Shown: positions 1 to 7,946, counted from the stretch's first letter. The stretch is DNA of 64,000 nucleotides from Sphingomonas sp. Root710 (GCF_001429065.1 NZ_LMIB01000015.1:86905-150904), one strand, 5' to 3'. The notes: generated from the sequence alone by a model not told the origin. A program made the numbers and translations.

Positions 1-1096
1 GGACGACATTCTCGCCAGCCGCCACCGTCAGCAATCCGTGATTGTCACGCAGATGCGCGACGAAACCACGCGCCTCGGCGCTATCCTTCAGCTTGATGCC
101 GATCATCAGGCCCAGGCCGCGCACGCTGTCGAAGATGCCGTCATGGTTCGGGATCATCTGCTCGATCGCCTGGCGCAGCCAGTCCCCCATCTTGGTGACA
201 TTGGCGAGAAACGCGTCGTTGACAGCGACGTCGAACACCGCCTCGCCCGCCGCCATGGCGAGCGGGTTGCCGCCATAGGTCGAGCCATGGGTGCCGATCA
301 CCATGCCCTTCGCCGCTTCCTCGGTCGCGAGGCACGCGCCGAGCGGGAAACCGCCGCCGATGCCCTTGGCCACCGCCATGATGTCCGGCGTGATGCCATA
401 ATGTTCATGCGCGAAGAACTTGCCGGTCCGGCAATAGCCGCACTGCACCTCGTCCAGGATCAGCAAAAGGCCGTGCTCATCGCAGATCTGGCGCAGGCCC
501 TTCAGGAATTCCTGTGTCGATGGGGTCATGCCGCCCTCGCCCTGCACCGGCTCGACCAGGAAGCCCGCGGTCGTGCCGTCCACCGCGGCGCGCGCGGCCT
601 CGAGATCGTTGAACGGCACCACCTCGAAGCCCGGCAGCAGCGGCTCGAAACCGTCGCGCATCTTGGGCTGGTTGGTGGCGGAGATCGTGCCCAGCGTCCG
701 GCCATGGAAGGCGTTGGCGAAGCTGATGATCTTGGTCCGCTCGGGCGCGCCGTTGACATAATGATAGCGGCGCGCGGTCTTGATCGCGCATTCCACCGCC
801 TCGGCGCCCGAATTGGTGAAGAACACCGTGTCGGCGAAAGTCTTGTCGACCAGCTTCTGCGCAAAGGCTTCGCCCTGCGGGCTGCCATAGAGATTGGAGA
901 CGTGCATCAGCGTCGCCGCCTGGTCGGCGATCGCCTTGACCAGCGCCGGATGGCCATGCCCCAGCATGTTGACCGCGATACCGCTGGCGAAATCCAGATA
1001 GCGTTCGCCGCGCTCGCCGATCAGGTAGCAGCCTTCGCCTCGGACCGGACGCACGCCACACCGCGGATAGACCGGCATGAGCGGGGTGATGGTCAT
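1..1096 (-). CDS. argD: Acetylornithine aminotransferase ArgD (3' end outside window)
   Basis: PLP-dependent class III aminotransferase that converts N-acetylglutamate semialdehyde to N-acetylornithine in arginine biosynthesis; many ArgD enzymes also serve lysine synthesis. About 365 residues are visible. The N-terminus begins MTITPLMPVYPRCGVRPVRG. The cofactor region NSGAEAVECAIKTARR, the DEVQCGYCRTG segment and the Schiff-base lysine context AVAKGIGGGFPLG all match the family. The frame is still open at base 1, so the C-terminus lies outside the window. The ATG at 1096-1094 follows an AGGAG-like site. The gene has its own promoter and a structured leader (separate entries). Subgroup could be ornithine rather than acetylornithine aminotransferase, but length and motifs favour ArgD. 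Confidence 0.93.
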   Translation of the reverse strand, partial: MTITPLMPVYPRCGVRPVRGEGCYLIGERGERYLDFASGIAVNMLGHGHPALVKAIADQAATLMHVSNLYGSPQGEAFAQKLVDKTFADTVFFTNSGAEAVECAIKTARRYHYVNGAPERTKIISFANAFHGRTLGTISATNQPKMRDGFEPLLPGFEVVPFNDLEAARAAVDGTTAGFLVEPVQGEGGMTPSTQEFLKGLRQICDEHGLLLILDEVQCGYCRTGKFFAHEHYGITPDIMAVAKGIGGGFPLGACLATEEAAKGMVIGTHGSTYGGNPLAMAAGEAVFDVAVNDAFLANVTKMGDWLRQAIEQMIPNHDGIFDSVRGLGLMIGIKLKDSAEARGFVAHLRDNHGLLTVAAGENVV

Positions 1097-1147
1097 GGCA
1101 AAAACTCCTTCTTCCCTCAGTTCGACGTTGAAACAGCTCCGAAACGC

Positions 1148-1176
1148 AAAAAGGCGGCCCACCCGGCCGCCTGACG
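1148..1176 (-). promoter_or_regulatory. Leader hairpin with U-run upstream of argD
   Basis: On the minus strand GGCGGCC (1171-1165), loop GGGTG, GGCCGCC (1159-1153) form a perfect 7-bp GC stem followed at once by TTTTT (1152-1148). This is the form of an intrinsic terminator. It lies about 50 nt before the argD start codon and at the very 5' end of the predicted transcript. A second pairing is possible between GCTCCG just upstream of the stem and CGGAGC just downstream of the U-run. No minus-strand gene lies upstream that would need terminating, so attenuation or 5'-end protection is inferred. Confidence 0.6.
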
Positions 1177-1184
1177 GAGCGCGC

Positions 1185-1213
1185 ATATAGAGAAGCCGCA
1201 CCCCGCTCGTCAA
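1185..1213 (-). promoter_or_regulatory. Sigma70-type promoter of argD
   Basis: On the minus strand TTGACG (1213-1208), a 17-nt spacer and CTATAT (1190-1185) match the -35/-10 pattern. Transcription would begin near 1178, a few bases before the leader hairpin. It drives argD only, because the neighbouring gene at 1305 is divergent. Confidence 0.65.
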
Positions 1214-1304
1214 ACGCTTCGTCGAATCGCGCTGGGCTTGTTAACCCCATACTGATAATTGGCCGCCAAATCCGTTGCTTTCGTTCCTTCGCTCAGGTCA
1301 CTCC

Positions 1305-2306
1305 ATGCGTCGCTTGCTGGCCCTGTCCCTGCTCGCCTCTGCCCCACCGCTGGGCGCGCAGCCGATCGACCTCCACATAGCGCCGCTGTTCGGCACCGAG
1401 CTGCGCTACGAACAATATGCCGCCGACCGGCTGGCGGGCGCGAACGATGCGATCCTGTTCCGCGCGCGGCCTGGGGTCAGCCTGTCGTCGGGTCTATGGT
1501 CGATCGAGGCGGTCGGCGATGCCGCGGTCGAGGCCCGCAGGACCGAGACCAGCGCCACCGCGGGGCGCGTCCCGATCCGGCCCGACGCCGTCCAGCTCGG
1601 CGAGCTCAAGCTCGAATATCGCGGTCTGCCCGCTACCCAGATCAGCGTCGGCCGTCAGCATCTCGGCATGGCGAGCGCCAGCTTCACCGGCGATCGCGAC
1701 GGCGACCAGACCTTCGACGCCGCGCGCCTGCGGTGGAGCGGGCTGCCGGGGCTCAGCGCCGATCTCGCTTATGCCTGGTCGAGCAGCAGCCAATGGGCCG
1801 CCGCCGAGGGGCCGCTGCCCGCCACGGTGCCGGGCGAAAACCTGTTTGCGCAGCTCAACTGGACGAACGGGTTCGGCACATTCAGCGGCTATGCCTATCA
1901 GATCGATCAGCGGAACCTGGCCGACAGCCAGTTCCGTCTGCTCAACCAGATCTATGGCGCACGCTTCGCAGGAAGCCGCAGGGTCGGCGAGGATATCCGC
2001 CTGAACTATGCGATGGGTTATGTCCGGCAAACCGGCTCGGTCGCGAACGCCGCGGGCGGCGCGCCGACCTATTGGCAGATCGGCAGCCGGCTCGATCTCG
2101 GCGAACTGGGCGCCACCCAGACCAGCTACCGCCGCTTCGCCGCCAATGGCATCAGCACGCTCAACGGCAATACGCTGAGCCTCGCGACCAGCGCGACCAA
2201 GGGCCGGATGACGCTGGGGGCTACGTATAACGACTTCCGCCCGGTCGAGGACACCAACGCCATATCGACCCGCGACATCCGCATCTCGCTCGGGCTGATC
2301 TTCTAA
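1305..2306 (+). CDS. Putative outer-membrane beta-barrel (alginate-export/porin-like) protein
   Basis: Secreted protein of about 333 residues. The start MRRLLALSLLASAPPLGAQ is a clean Sec signal peptide with a cleavage site near residue 19. A TTG 30 nt upstream is in frame, but the signal peptide favours ATG 1305. The mature part alternates polar and hydrophobic residues with many aromatic girdle positions (FAQLNWTNGFGTFSGYAYQ) and ends with a C-terminal Phe (RISLGLIF), which is the signature of outer-membrane barrels. The SVGRQHLGMASASFTGDRDG stretch resembles the alginate-export barrel family. Substrate unknown. Divergent from argD. Confidence 0.7.
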   Translation: MRRLLALSLLASAPPLGAQPIDLHIAPLFGTELRYEQYAADRLAGANDAILFRARPGVSLSSGLWSIEAVGDAAVEARRTETSATAGRVPIRPDAVQLGELKLEYRGLPATQISVGRQHLGMASASFTGDRDGDQTFDAARLRWSGLPGLSADLAYAWSSSSQWAAAEGPLPATVPGENLFAQLNWTNGFGTFSGYAYQIDQRNLADSQFRLLNQIYGARFAGSRRVGEDIRLNYAMGYVRQTGSVANAAGGAPTYWQIGSRLDLGELGATQTSYRRFAANGISTLNGNTLSLATSATKGRMTLGATYNDFRPVEDTNAISTRDIRISLGLIF

Positions 2307-2370
2307 CTTCGTCCCGCGAATCCAACCGCTCGCGTGAAAGAGCGGATACTTGCTCCGTCCGCGCCCGTTC

Positions 2371-2394
2371 CCTCTCCGATCAGATCGGGAGAGG
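2371..2394 (+). promoter_or_regulatory. Hairpin covering the ribosome binding site of the GFA gene
   Basis: CCTCTCC (2371-2377) pairs with GGAGAGG (2388-2394), and an inner GAT/ATC extends the stem around a CAG loop. The 3' arm is the Shine-Dalgarno sequence of the gene starting at 2398, so folding would hide it. It could equally be one copy of a dispersed intergenic palindrome. Confidence 0.4.
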
Positions 2395-2397
2395 CAC

Positions 2398-2862
2398 ATG
2401 TTCGATGAAGCCGAAAGACGCGGCGGCTGCCTGTGCGGGGCGATCCGCTATCGCTTGCTGACCGAGCCCTATGATGCAGGCTATTGCCATTGCCGGATGT
2501 GCCAGCTGTCGAGCGGCGCGCCCGCGACCGTGTTCGCCACGGTCCCGCGCGCCGATTTCCTGCTGGAAAAGGGCGATCTCGTGTGCCGGCGTTCGTCCGA
2601 TATCGGCGAGCGCTGGTTCTGCGGCGATTGCGGCACGCCGATCGCGATGGTGGTCGATCATGCACCTGACGAGATCGACTTCACCGTTGTCACCCTCGAC
2701 GACTCGATCGACCTGCCGCCGCGCTTCCATATCTGGCGCGAGAGCCGGATCGGCTGGTTCGATACGATCGACGCGCTGCCCCGCCATGAGCGGTCGCGTC
2801 CGCAAACCGGGTCGCCGATGCACGATGCTATGGCAAAGCGGCATCCCATCCACGCTGGATAG
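2398..2862 (+). CDS. GFA-family (glutathione-dependent formaldehyde-activating enzyme fold) protein
   Basis: Zinc-binding beta-tent protein of 154 residues. The GGCLCGAIRY motif near residue 10, the CHCRMCQ motif near residue 31 and the CGDCGTP motif near residue 75 supply the conserved cysteines of the family. Members are annotated as glutathione/formaldehyde adduct handlers, but most have no proven substrate. The ATG at 2398 has a strong GGGAGAGG site 4 nt upstream, part of a hairpin. A second, different GFA paralogue lies at 56229-56672. Confidence 0.85.
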   Translation: MFDEAERRGGCLCGAIRYRLLTEPYDAGYCHCRMCQLSSGAPATVFATVPRADFLLEKGDLVCRRSSDIGERWFCGDCGTPIAMVVDHAPDEIDFTVVTLDDSIDLPPRFHIWRESRIGWFDTIDALPRHERSRPQTGSPMHDAMAKRHPIHAG

Positions 2863-2910
2863 GTTCATTTCCTTGCCGTCCCGGCCCCGCCCCGCTAAGG
2901 GCCGCCGGTC

Positions 2911-4311
2911 ATGCAATATGTCAGCACCAGGGGCGACGCGCCCCGCCTCGGATTCGAAGACGTAACGCTCGCCGGACTCGCCGCCGACGGCGGGCTTTAC
3001 GTGCCCGAAAACTTCCCCAGCTTCAGCAAGGCGGAAATCGCGGCGCTGCGCGGCCTGTCCTATGCCGACACCGCCGTCGCGGTCATGCGTCCCTTCGTCG
3101 CGGGCGCGCTGGACGATGCCGCGCTCAAGAGCCTGTGCGAGGCCGCTTATGGCCGCTTCGCCCATGCCGCCGTCGTGCCGATCAAGCAGCTCGACCATCG
3201 CCAGTGGCTGATGGAGCTGTTCCACGGCCCGACCCTCGCCTTCAAGGATGTCGCGCTCCAGCTTCTCGGCCTGCTGTTCGAACGTTTTCTGGCCAATCGC
3301 GACACCCATCTCACCGTCATCGGCGCGACCAGCGGCGACACCGGATCGGCGGCGATCGACGCTCTGGCGGGCCGCGCCAAGGTGGACATCTTCATGCTCC
3401 ACCCCAAGGGCCGCGTGTCCGAGGTGCAGCGGCGGCAGATGACGACGGTGCTGGCCCCCAACGTCCACAATATCGCGATCGAGGGCAGCTTCGACGACGC
3501 CCAGGCGCTGGTAAAGGCCATGTTCGCGGACACCGCTTTCGCCAGCCGCTTCAACCTGTCCGCGGTCAATTCGATCAACTGGGCGCGGCTGATGGCGCAG
3601 ATCGTCTATTATTTCTACGCCGCCGTACGCCTCGGCGCGCCCGACAGCCCGGTCGCCTTCTCGGTGCCGACCGGCAATTTCGGCGATGTCTTCGCTGGCT
3701 ATGTCGCCGCGAAGATGGGTCTGCCCGTCGCCCGGCTGATCGTTGCCACGAACGTCAACGACATCCTCCACCGTGCGCTCTCCGCGGGCGACTATTCGGT
3801 CGGATCGGTGACGCCGACCGCAGCGCCCTCGATGGACATCCAGGTCAGCTCGAACTTCGAGCGGCTGTTGTTCGACCTGCACGACCGCGACGGCGCCGCG
3901 CTGTCGGCCGCGATGAAGGGTTTCGAGGCGAGCAAGCGCTTCGACATCCCCGCCCCAATGCGCGACCAGGCCGCCGCGCTCTTCACCAGCGCGCGAATCG
4001 ACGCCGACCGGATGCAGCTCGCGATGCGCTGGGCGCATGACCGGGCGGGCGAGACGATCGACCCGCACAGCGCGATCGGCCTCGCCGCCGCGCAGGACGC
4101 CGCGCTCGATCCCGCGATCCCGGTGGTGACGCTGGCGACCGCGCACCCCGCCAAGTTTGGCGACGCCGTCGAGCGCGCAACCGGTATCCGCCCCGCGCTG
4201 CCCGCCCGGATCGGCGAACTGTTCGAGCGGCAGGAACGCTATACCGTCCTGCCCGCCGAGATCGGCGCGATCGAGGGCTTCGTCGCCGAACAGGCCGTAG
4301 CGGCTGTCTGA
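2911..4311 (+). CDS. thrC: Threonine synthase
   Basis: Converts O-phosphohomoserine to threonine with pyridoxal phosphate. The protein has 466 residues, normal for the proteobacterial long form. The N-terminus MQYVSTRGDAPRLGFEDVTL and the cofactor lysine in GPTLAFKDVALQ (Lys112) are diagnostic, as is the phosphate-loop ATSGDTGSAAIDAL. It is followed after 4 nt by the M16 peptidase gene and then the methyltransferase gene, so the three form one transcription unit. Confidence 0.96.
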   Translation: MQYVSTRGDAPRLGFEDVTLAGLAADGGLYVPENFPSFSKAEIAALRGLSYADTAVAVMRPFVAGALDDAALKSLCEAAYGRFAHAAVVPIKQLDHRQWLMELFHGPTLAFKDVALQLLGLLFERFLANRDTHLTVIGATSGDTGSAAIDALAGRAKVDIFMLHPKGRVSEVQRRQMTTVLAPNVHNIAIEGSFDDAQALVKAMFADTAFASRFNLSAVNSINWARLMAQIVYYFYAAVRLGAPDSPVAFSVPTGNFGDVFAGYVAAKMGLPVARLIVATNVNDILHRALSAGDYSVGSVTPTAAPSMDIQVSSNFERLLFDLHDRDGAALSAAMKGFEASKRFDIPAPMRDQAAALFTSARIDADRMQLAMRWAHDRAGETIDPHSAIGLAAAQDAALDPAIPVVTLATAHPAKFGDAVERATGIRPALPARIGELFERQERYTVLPAEIGAIEGFVAEQAVAAV

Positions 4312-4315
4312 TCCG

Positions 4316-5548
4316 ATGAGCGGCCCGCATCTTCACCGGCTGGCCAACGGCTTCACTATCGCCGCCGAACCGATGGCGGGGGTCGAGACGATCGCGGTCG
4401 GGCTGCACGTCGATTGCGGCGCACGGCATGAGGAGGCGCGGACCAACGGCCTCGCCCATCTGTTCGAGCATATGGTGTTCAAGGGCGCGGGCGGGCGCAG
4501 CGCGCGGGAGATTTCCGAAGCGGTCGAGAATGTCGGCGGCTATCTCAACGCCTTCACCTCGCGTGACCAGACCGCCTTTCAGGCGCGGCTGCTCGCCGAG
4601 AATCTCGATCTCGGTATCGAACTGATCGCCGATCTGGTCCGCAAGCCGCATTTCGACGAGGGCGACCTGATTCGCGAGAAGGACGTCGTGCTGCAGGAAC
4701 TGGGCGAGGCCCGCGACCTGCCCGACGACATCATCAACGACCATTTCCATTCGACCGCCTGGCCGGGCCAGCCCTTCGGCCGCCCGGTGCTGGGCGACGA
4801 AGCGAGCATCGCCGCGATCTCGGTCGGCGATCTCCAGGGCTGGACCCGCAAATATTATCGTCCGGAGAATATGGTCCTTGCCGCCGCGGGCAAGATCGAC
4901 ATCGACCGGCTGATCGGCATGGCCGAGGCCCGCTTCGGCGACATGGAGACAGCCCCGCGCCCGGTGGCTGAGCCCGCCGTTTACGAAGGCGGCAGCTTCG
5001 TCGAGAAGCGCGCCCTGGAATCAGCGCACATTTTGTTCGGCTATGAAGGCGTCGGCTATTTCGACGCCGATTATTATCCGCTGATGCTGTTCAGCCAGGC
5101 CGCGGGCGAAGGCAGCTCGTCGCGGCTGTTCCAGGCGGTGCGCGAGGAACGCGGCCTGGCCTATTCGGTCGGCAGCTCGGTGGCGGCGTGGCGCGACACC
5201 GGCATGCTCACGGTCTATCTGGCGACCGCGCGGCGCGAGGCGCAGCATGCCGCCGATCTGTCGCGCGGTATCTTGCAACAGGCGGCGATCGACCTGACCC
5301 CGACCGAATTGGCCCGTGCCAAGGCGCAAATCCGCGCGACGATCCTGATGGCGCTGGAATCGGTCCAGGGCCGCGCCGACCGGCTCGGCTTCCAGACGCT
5401 CGTCCATGGCAGGCCGCTCGATCCCGCCGCGATCGTCGCGAAGATAGACGCCTGCACGCTGGACCAGGTCCGCGCGGTCGGCGCCCGTCTGTTCGAAGGC
5501 CGCGAGACGCTGGCGACGGTGGGGCCCGCGCTCAAGGCGGCAGCGTGA
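4316..5548 (+). CDS. M16 family zinc peptidase (processing-peptidase-like)
   Basis: Single-domain-pair M16B peptidase of 410 residues related to the mitochondrial processing peptidase beta subunit. The inverted zinc motif HLFEH lies at residues 48-52, with the downstream acidic ligand in the RSAREISEAVENVGGYLNAF region. The C-terminal half contains the glycine-rich GEGSSSRLFQAVREERGLAY segment that contacts substrate. No signal peptide is visible, so it is probably cytoplasmic. Its placement after thrC is common in sphingomonads. It overlaps the next gene by 4 nt (GTGA). Confidence 0.92.
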   Translation: MSGPHLHRLANGFTIAAEPMAGVETIAVGLHVDCGARHEEARTNGLAHLFEHMVFKGAGGRSAREISEAVENVGGYLNAFTSRDQTAFQARLLAENLDLGIELIADLVRKPHFDEGDLIREKDVVLQELGEARDLPDDIINDHFHSTAWPGQPFGRPVLGDEASIAAISVGDLQGWTRKYYRPENMVLAAAGKIDIDRLIGMAEARFGDMETAPRPVAEPAVYEGGSFVEKRALESAHILFGYEGVGYFDADYYPLMLFSQAAGEGSSSRLFQAVREERGLAYSVGSSVAAWRDTGMLTVYLATARREAQHAADLSRGILQQAAIDLTPTELARAKAQIRATILMALESVQGRADRLGFQTLVHGRPLDPAAIVAKIDACTLDQVRAVGARLFEGRETLATVGPALKAAA

Positions 5549-6411
5549 ATCTCACCACCCTCATCACCGAACCGTGGGACGACTACGGCCTCGTCGACTC
5601 CGGGCATGGCCGCAAGCTCGAACGCTATGGCCGCTTCCGCTTCATCCGGCCCGAGCCGCAGGCGATGTGGGCGCCCGCCTCGAACAACTGGGAAGCCGAT
5701 GGCGACTTCATCGGTGCATCGGATGAGGATGGCGGCGGCAAATGGCATCTGTCGCGTGACGTTCCGCGCGGTGGCTGGCACATGCGCTGGGAAGAGGTGC
5801 GCTTCACCGCGCAGAACACCCCCTTCCGCCACCTCGCCTTCTTCCCCGACATGGCCCCGCAATGGAGCTGGATGCGCGAGCGGACCGGCGAGGGCGACGA
5901 GGTGATGAACCTGTTCGGCTACACAGGCGTCGGCACGCTGGCGCTGGCGGCGAAGGGCGCGAAGCTCACCCATGTCGATGCGTCGAAGAAGTCGGTCGAC
6001 GCCGCGAAGGCCAATGCCTTCCTCAGCGATATGGCCGACCGGCCGATCCGCTGGATGGTCGACGACGCCGCCAAGTTCACCGCGCGCGAGGTACGCCGCG
6101 GCCGCCGCTACGACGGCATCTTCCTCGACCCGCCCAAATTTGGGCGCGGCCCCAATGGCGAGACCTGGCGGCTGGAGGAACATCTCCCCGCCCTGATCGC
6201 CGACAGCCGCGCGCTGCTCGACCAGAACTCCAAATTCCTCGTCCTCACCGTCTACGCGATCCGCATGTCGGCGCTGGCAATCGGCGAACTGCTTCGCCAA
6301 GCGATGGCCGATCTCGGCGGCACCGTCGAAGTGGGCGAGATGGCGGTCCGCGAAGAGGCGCGCGGGCTGCTGCTGCCGACCGCCATCTTCGCGCGGTGGT
6401 CGCGGGGCTGA
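5545..6411 (+). CDS. Class I SAM-dependent methyltransferase (RlmI-like)
   Basis: 288-residue Rossmann methyltransferase of the COG1092 type. The SAM-binding segment NLFGYTGVGTLALAAKGA, the acidic THVDAS strand and the DPPKFGRG catalytic motif are those of rRNA cytosine-5 or guanine-N2 methyltransferases of the RlmI/RlmK group. Unlike RlmI it lacks an N-terminal PUA domain. The GTG start at 5545 overlaps the TGA of the M16 peptidase gene, so translation is probably coupled. The exact RNA target cannot be read from sequence. Confidence 0.82.
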   Translation: MNLTTLITEPWDDYGLVDSGHGRKLERYGRFRFIRPEPQAMWAPASNNWEADGDFIGASDEDGGGKWHLSRDVPRGGWHMRWEEVRFTAQNTPFRHLAFFPDMAPQWSWMRERTGEGDEVMNLFGYTGVGTLALAAKGAKLTHVDASKKSVDAAKANAFLSDMADRPIRWMVDDAAKFTAREVRRGRRYDGIFLDPPKFGRGPNGETWRLEEHLPALIADSRALLDQNSKFLVLTVYAIRMSALAIGELLRQAMADLGGTVEVGEMAVREEARGLLLPTAIFARWSRG

Positions 6412-6507
6412 TGTCGAAAGATGGCAGACCTCAACGGCAACAGCCAGAAGCCGGATAATAGACTTTCAAGACAAATAGCGTTCAAATCTAAAGCGGATTG
6501 AAATTGG

Positions 6508-6618
6508 CTAGCGAGCAATCAGCCAAATAACGCCAAGCGCGAGAAATATGGAACCAACGATTCCCCAAAATAGCCGTGACGGCAGGAGGAGGAGGGAATA
6601 GTCGCCCAGCCCCCCCAT
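6508..6618 (-). CDS. Small single-pass membrane protein, unknown function
   Basis: 36-residue frame starting MGGLGDYSLLLLPSRLFWG, with one hydrophobic helix (residues about 16-34) and a short basic end. The ATG at 6618-6616 is preceded by a very good Shine-Dalgarno (GGAGAAGGTGGAG), which is the main reason to call it. The frame stays open upstream to 6705 without a comparable site. It lies in a lower-GC islet, divergent from the LexA-boxed lipoprotein gene. No family recognised. Confidence 0.4.
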   Translation of the reverse strand: MGGLGDYSLLLLPSRLFWGIVGSIFLALGVIWLIAR

Positions 6619-6712
6619 TGCTCCACCTTCTCCCCCGCAAATTTGATCAAGTGCCGGGCTGCTGCGGACATTCGGCAGAAGCGGAATATTCGACCCTCGT
6701 TCCAAGACACAA

Positions 6713-6744
6713 TTGACACCGTTCTATCGGAACATATAAAGAAC
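6713..6744 (+). promoter_or_regulatory. Promoter with LexA box on the -10 (lipoprotein gene)
   Basis: TTGACA (6713-6718), 16-nt spacer, TATAAA (6735-6740) is a near-consensus promoter. GAAC-ATATAAA-GAAC (6730-6744) is an alphaproteobacterial LexA site (GTTC-N7-GTTC on the other strand) lying exactly on the -10. Transcription would begin around 6747, at the predicted ATG, so the message may be leaderless or the true start may be the next ATG at 6769. Confidence 0.6.
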
Positions 6745-6747
6745 AAT

Positions 6748-7257
6748 ATGGCTAGGTCAATCAGCGCATGGATGGACTGGGCAATAAGCCGATATACCAG
6801 CTTGATAGCTGACCGCCCATGGTTGCTGGCATTTACGCTAGTGATGCTTTCGGGTTGTAATAGCGGCCCTTGGGGTCATGCACCCGAGCCTGTCGTCATC
6901 GATAAAATCGAGAGAAGTTTATCAATAATACCCTGTGTCGGCCAAATGTCGCGCTGGGCACGCCTGTATAATTACAAGTCTGAACCGAGCTTTTTAGCGG
7001 GTTTTGTCAATCTCTCCGATACTGGCCGCTGGTATGATTTCTCCAAGATAGAGATTACCTATTTTCAGGCCGGTATCGAAGGGTATCGGACAGGTCGCAT
7101 CCTCCATAGCGGTACACCGATGGTTGATATCGACGATCGTGAATATGATCTTGTTCGCGGAGAATATGATATCGCTTCCAAGAGAGCGCGCATCTGGGCT
7201 TGCGGTCCCAATATGTCGCCTGGACTTCCAAACGAACTGGATATCGAGATTAGGTAG
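6748..7257 (+). CDS. Putative SOS-regulated lipoprotein, unknown function
   Basis: About 169 residues. A hydrophobic stretch ending in the lipobox VMLSGC (Cys near residue 37) predicts a lipid-anchored periplasmic or outer-membrane protein. The mature part has no family that I recognise. It carries two Cys (IPCVG and IWACG) and a WYDFSKIEITYF core. GC content is visibly lower than in its neighbours, which suggests acquisition. Its promoter carries a LexA box. It converges on the DUF4329-like gene that follows, which also has a LexA box. The start codon is uncertain (6748 or 6769). Confidence 0.55.
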   Translation: MARSISAWMDWAISRYTSLIADRPWLLAFTLVMLSGCNSGPWGHAPEPVVIDKIERSLSIIPCVGQMSRWARLYNYKSEPSFLAGFVNLSDTGRWYDFSKIEITYFQAGIEGYRTGRILHSGTPMVDIDDREYDLVRGEYDIASKRARIWACGPNMSPGLPNELDIEIR

Positions 7258-7306
7258 GCGGCGGCCAGCACAATCGATAACCGTTGCTGATAGCCACCGC
7301 CCGTTA

Positions 7307-7849
7307 TTATTTTTGCCTAGGGGTGCAGGTCAAAATGCCTGCACGATCGATCGCAGCGACTGGAAGCCCCAAATTAGATGCAGCGCCCCGATCGGCTGCG
7401 CTGACCGGCGACGGGGATTTGTTGTTGGGGTGAGCATGTACCAAGACGCTAGGGGGATAAGTGCCATTAGCTAAAGACGGCAACAATCCGGATTTCATCC
7501 GTGAAGCTCGCTCCAAATCAATGCGGCGCTGAAAGCCGGACGTGAAGGTCGGCCCGACAGAATAACCATCGCCAAAAATATTCTCAGAAGCATAAAATCC
7601 ATGTTCTGCCTTTCCAGCGGCCTCATCATGCATCGAGCGGTTCAAAGCCGCCAAAGCTGCCTTTTGAACCGTTGGGTCTTTGGTGGCCGGTATATAATCG
7701 CAACTCGGATCTACCGTAACCTGGGTAGGGGCAGCATAGGCAGTTGCTTTCGCGCGTTGCTCCTCCATCAACAATTTATCCCAATAGGATCGAGGATCAT
7801 CCGGCGTGCTGTCCCGGGCCAGCGGGATTTTATTAGAAAAATTCGTCAC
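7307..7849 (-). CDS. DUF4329/JAMM-like protein, SOS-boxed, possible effector
   Basis: 180 residues. The C-terminal region reads VLVHAHPNNKSPSPVSAADR followed by GLPVAAIDRAGILTCTP. The H-x-H-P ... S-x-x-D spacing with a trailing G-I-x-x-x-x-P end matches DUF4329/JAMM-type metallo domains, which often form the C-terminus of polymorphic toxins. The N-terminal 100 residues have no recognisable domain and no signal peptide. The GTG start at 7849 has GGAG 7 nt upstream. The gene is lower in GC than its surroundings and has its own LexA-boxed promoter. Toxin, immunity or protease roles are all possible. Confidence 0.6.
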   Translation of the reverse strand: MTNFSNKIPLARDSTPDDPRSYWDKLLMEEQRAKATAYAAPTQVTVDPSCDYIPATKDPTVQKAALAALNRSMHDEAAGKAEHGFYASENIFGDGYSVGPTFTSGFQRRIDLERASRMKSGLLPSLANGTYPPSVLVHAHPNNKSPSPVSAADRGAASNLGLPVAAIDRAGILTCTPRQK

Positions 7850-7888
7850 GGCATTCTCCAGTTGCCGCAGCTTTATCGCTGCCTATCG

Positions 7889-7931
7889 CTCATAACGATT
7901 TCAGCGAGAATGTCAAGAACAAATAGAGAAC
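7889..7931 (-). promoter_or_regulatory. LexA box and promoter of the DUF4329-like gene
   Basis: On the minus strand GTTC-TCTATTT-GTTC (7931-7917) is followed at once by TTGACA (7916-7911), 16 nt and TATGAG (7894-7889). The operator abuts the -35, the same arrangement as at 13515-13557. Confidence 0.6.
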
Positions 7932-7946
7932 AAACTGCATTAGGAC

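Noticed and set aside
38-1174. Open plus-strand frame of 378 codons opposite argD
   Set aside because: Codon-shadow of argD in high-GC DNA; the peptide is rich in Arg/His with no domain, and the minus strand encodes a clear aminotransferase.
2380-4146. 588-codon minus-strand frame opposite thrC
   Set aside because: Shadow frame; composition is repetitive charged sequence, while thrC motifs are intact on the plus strand.
6641-6652. TTGATCAA near 6645 as an FNR box
   Set aside because: The two half sites lack the 4-base spacer and no oxygen-related gene is adjacent.
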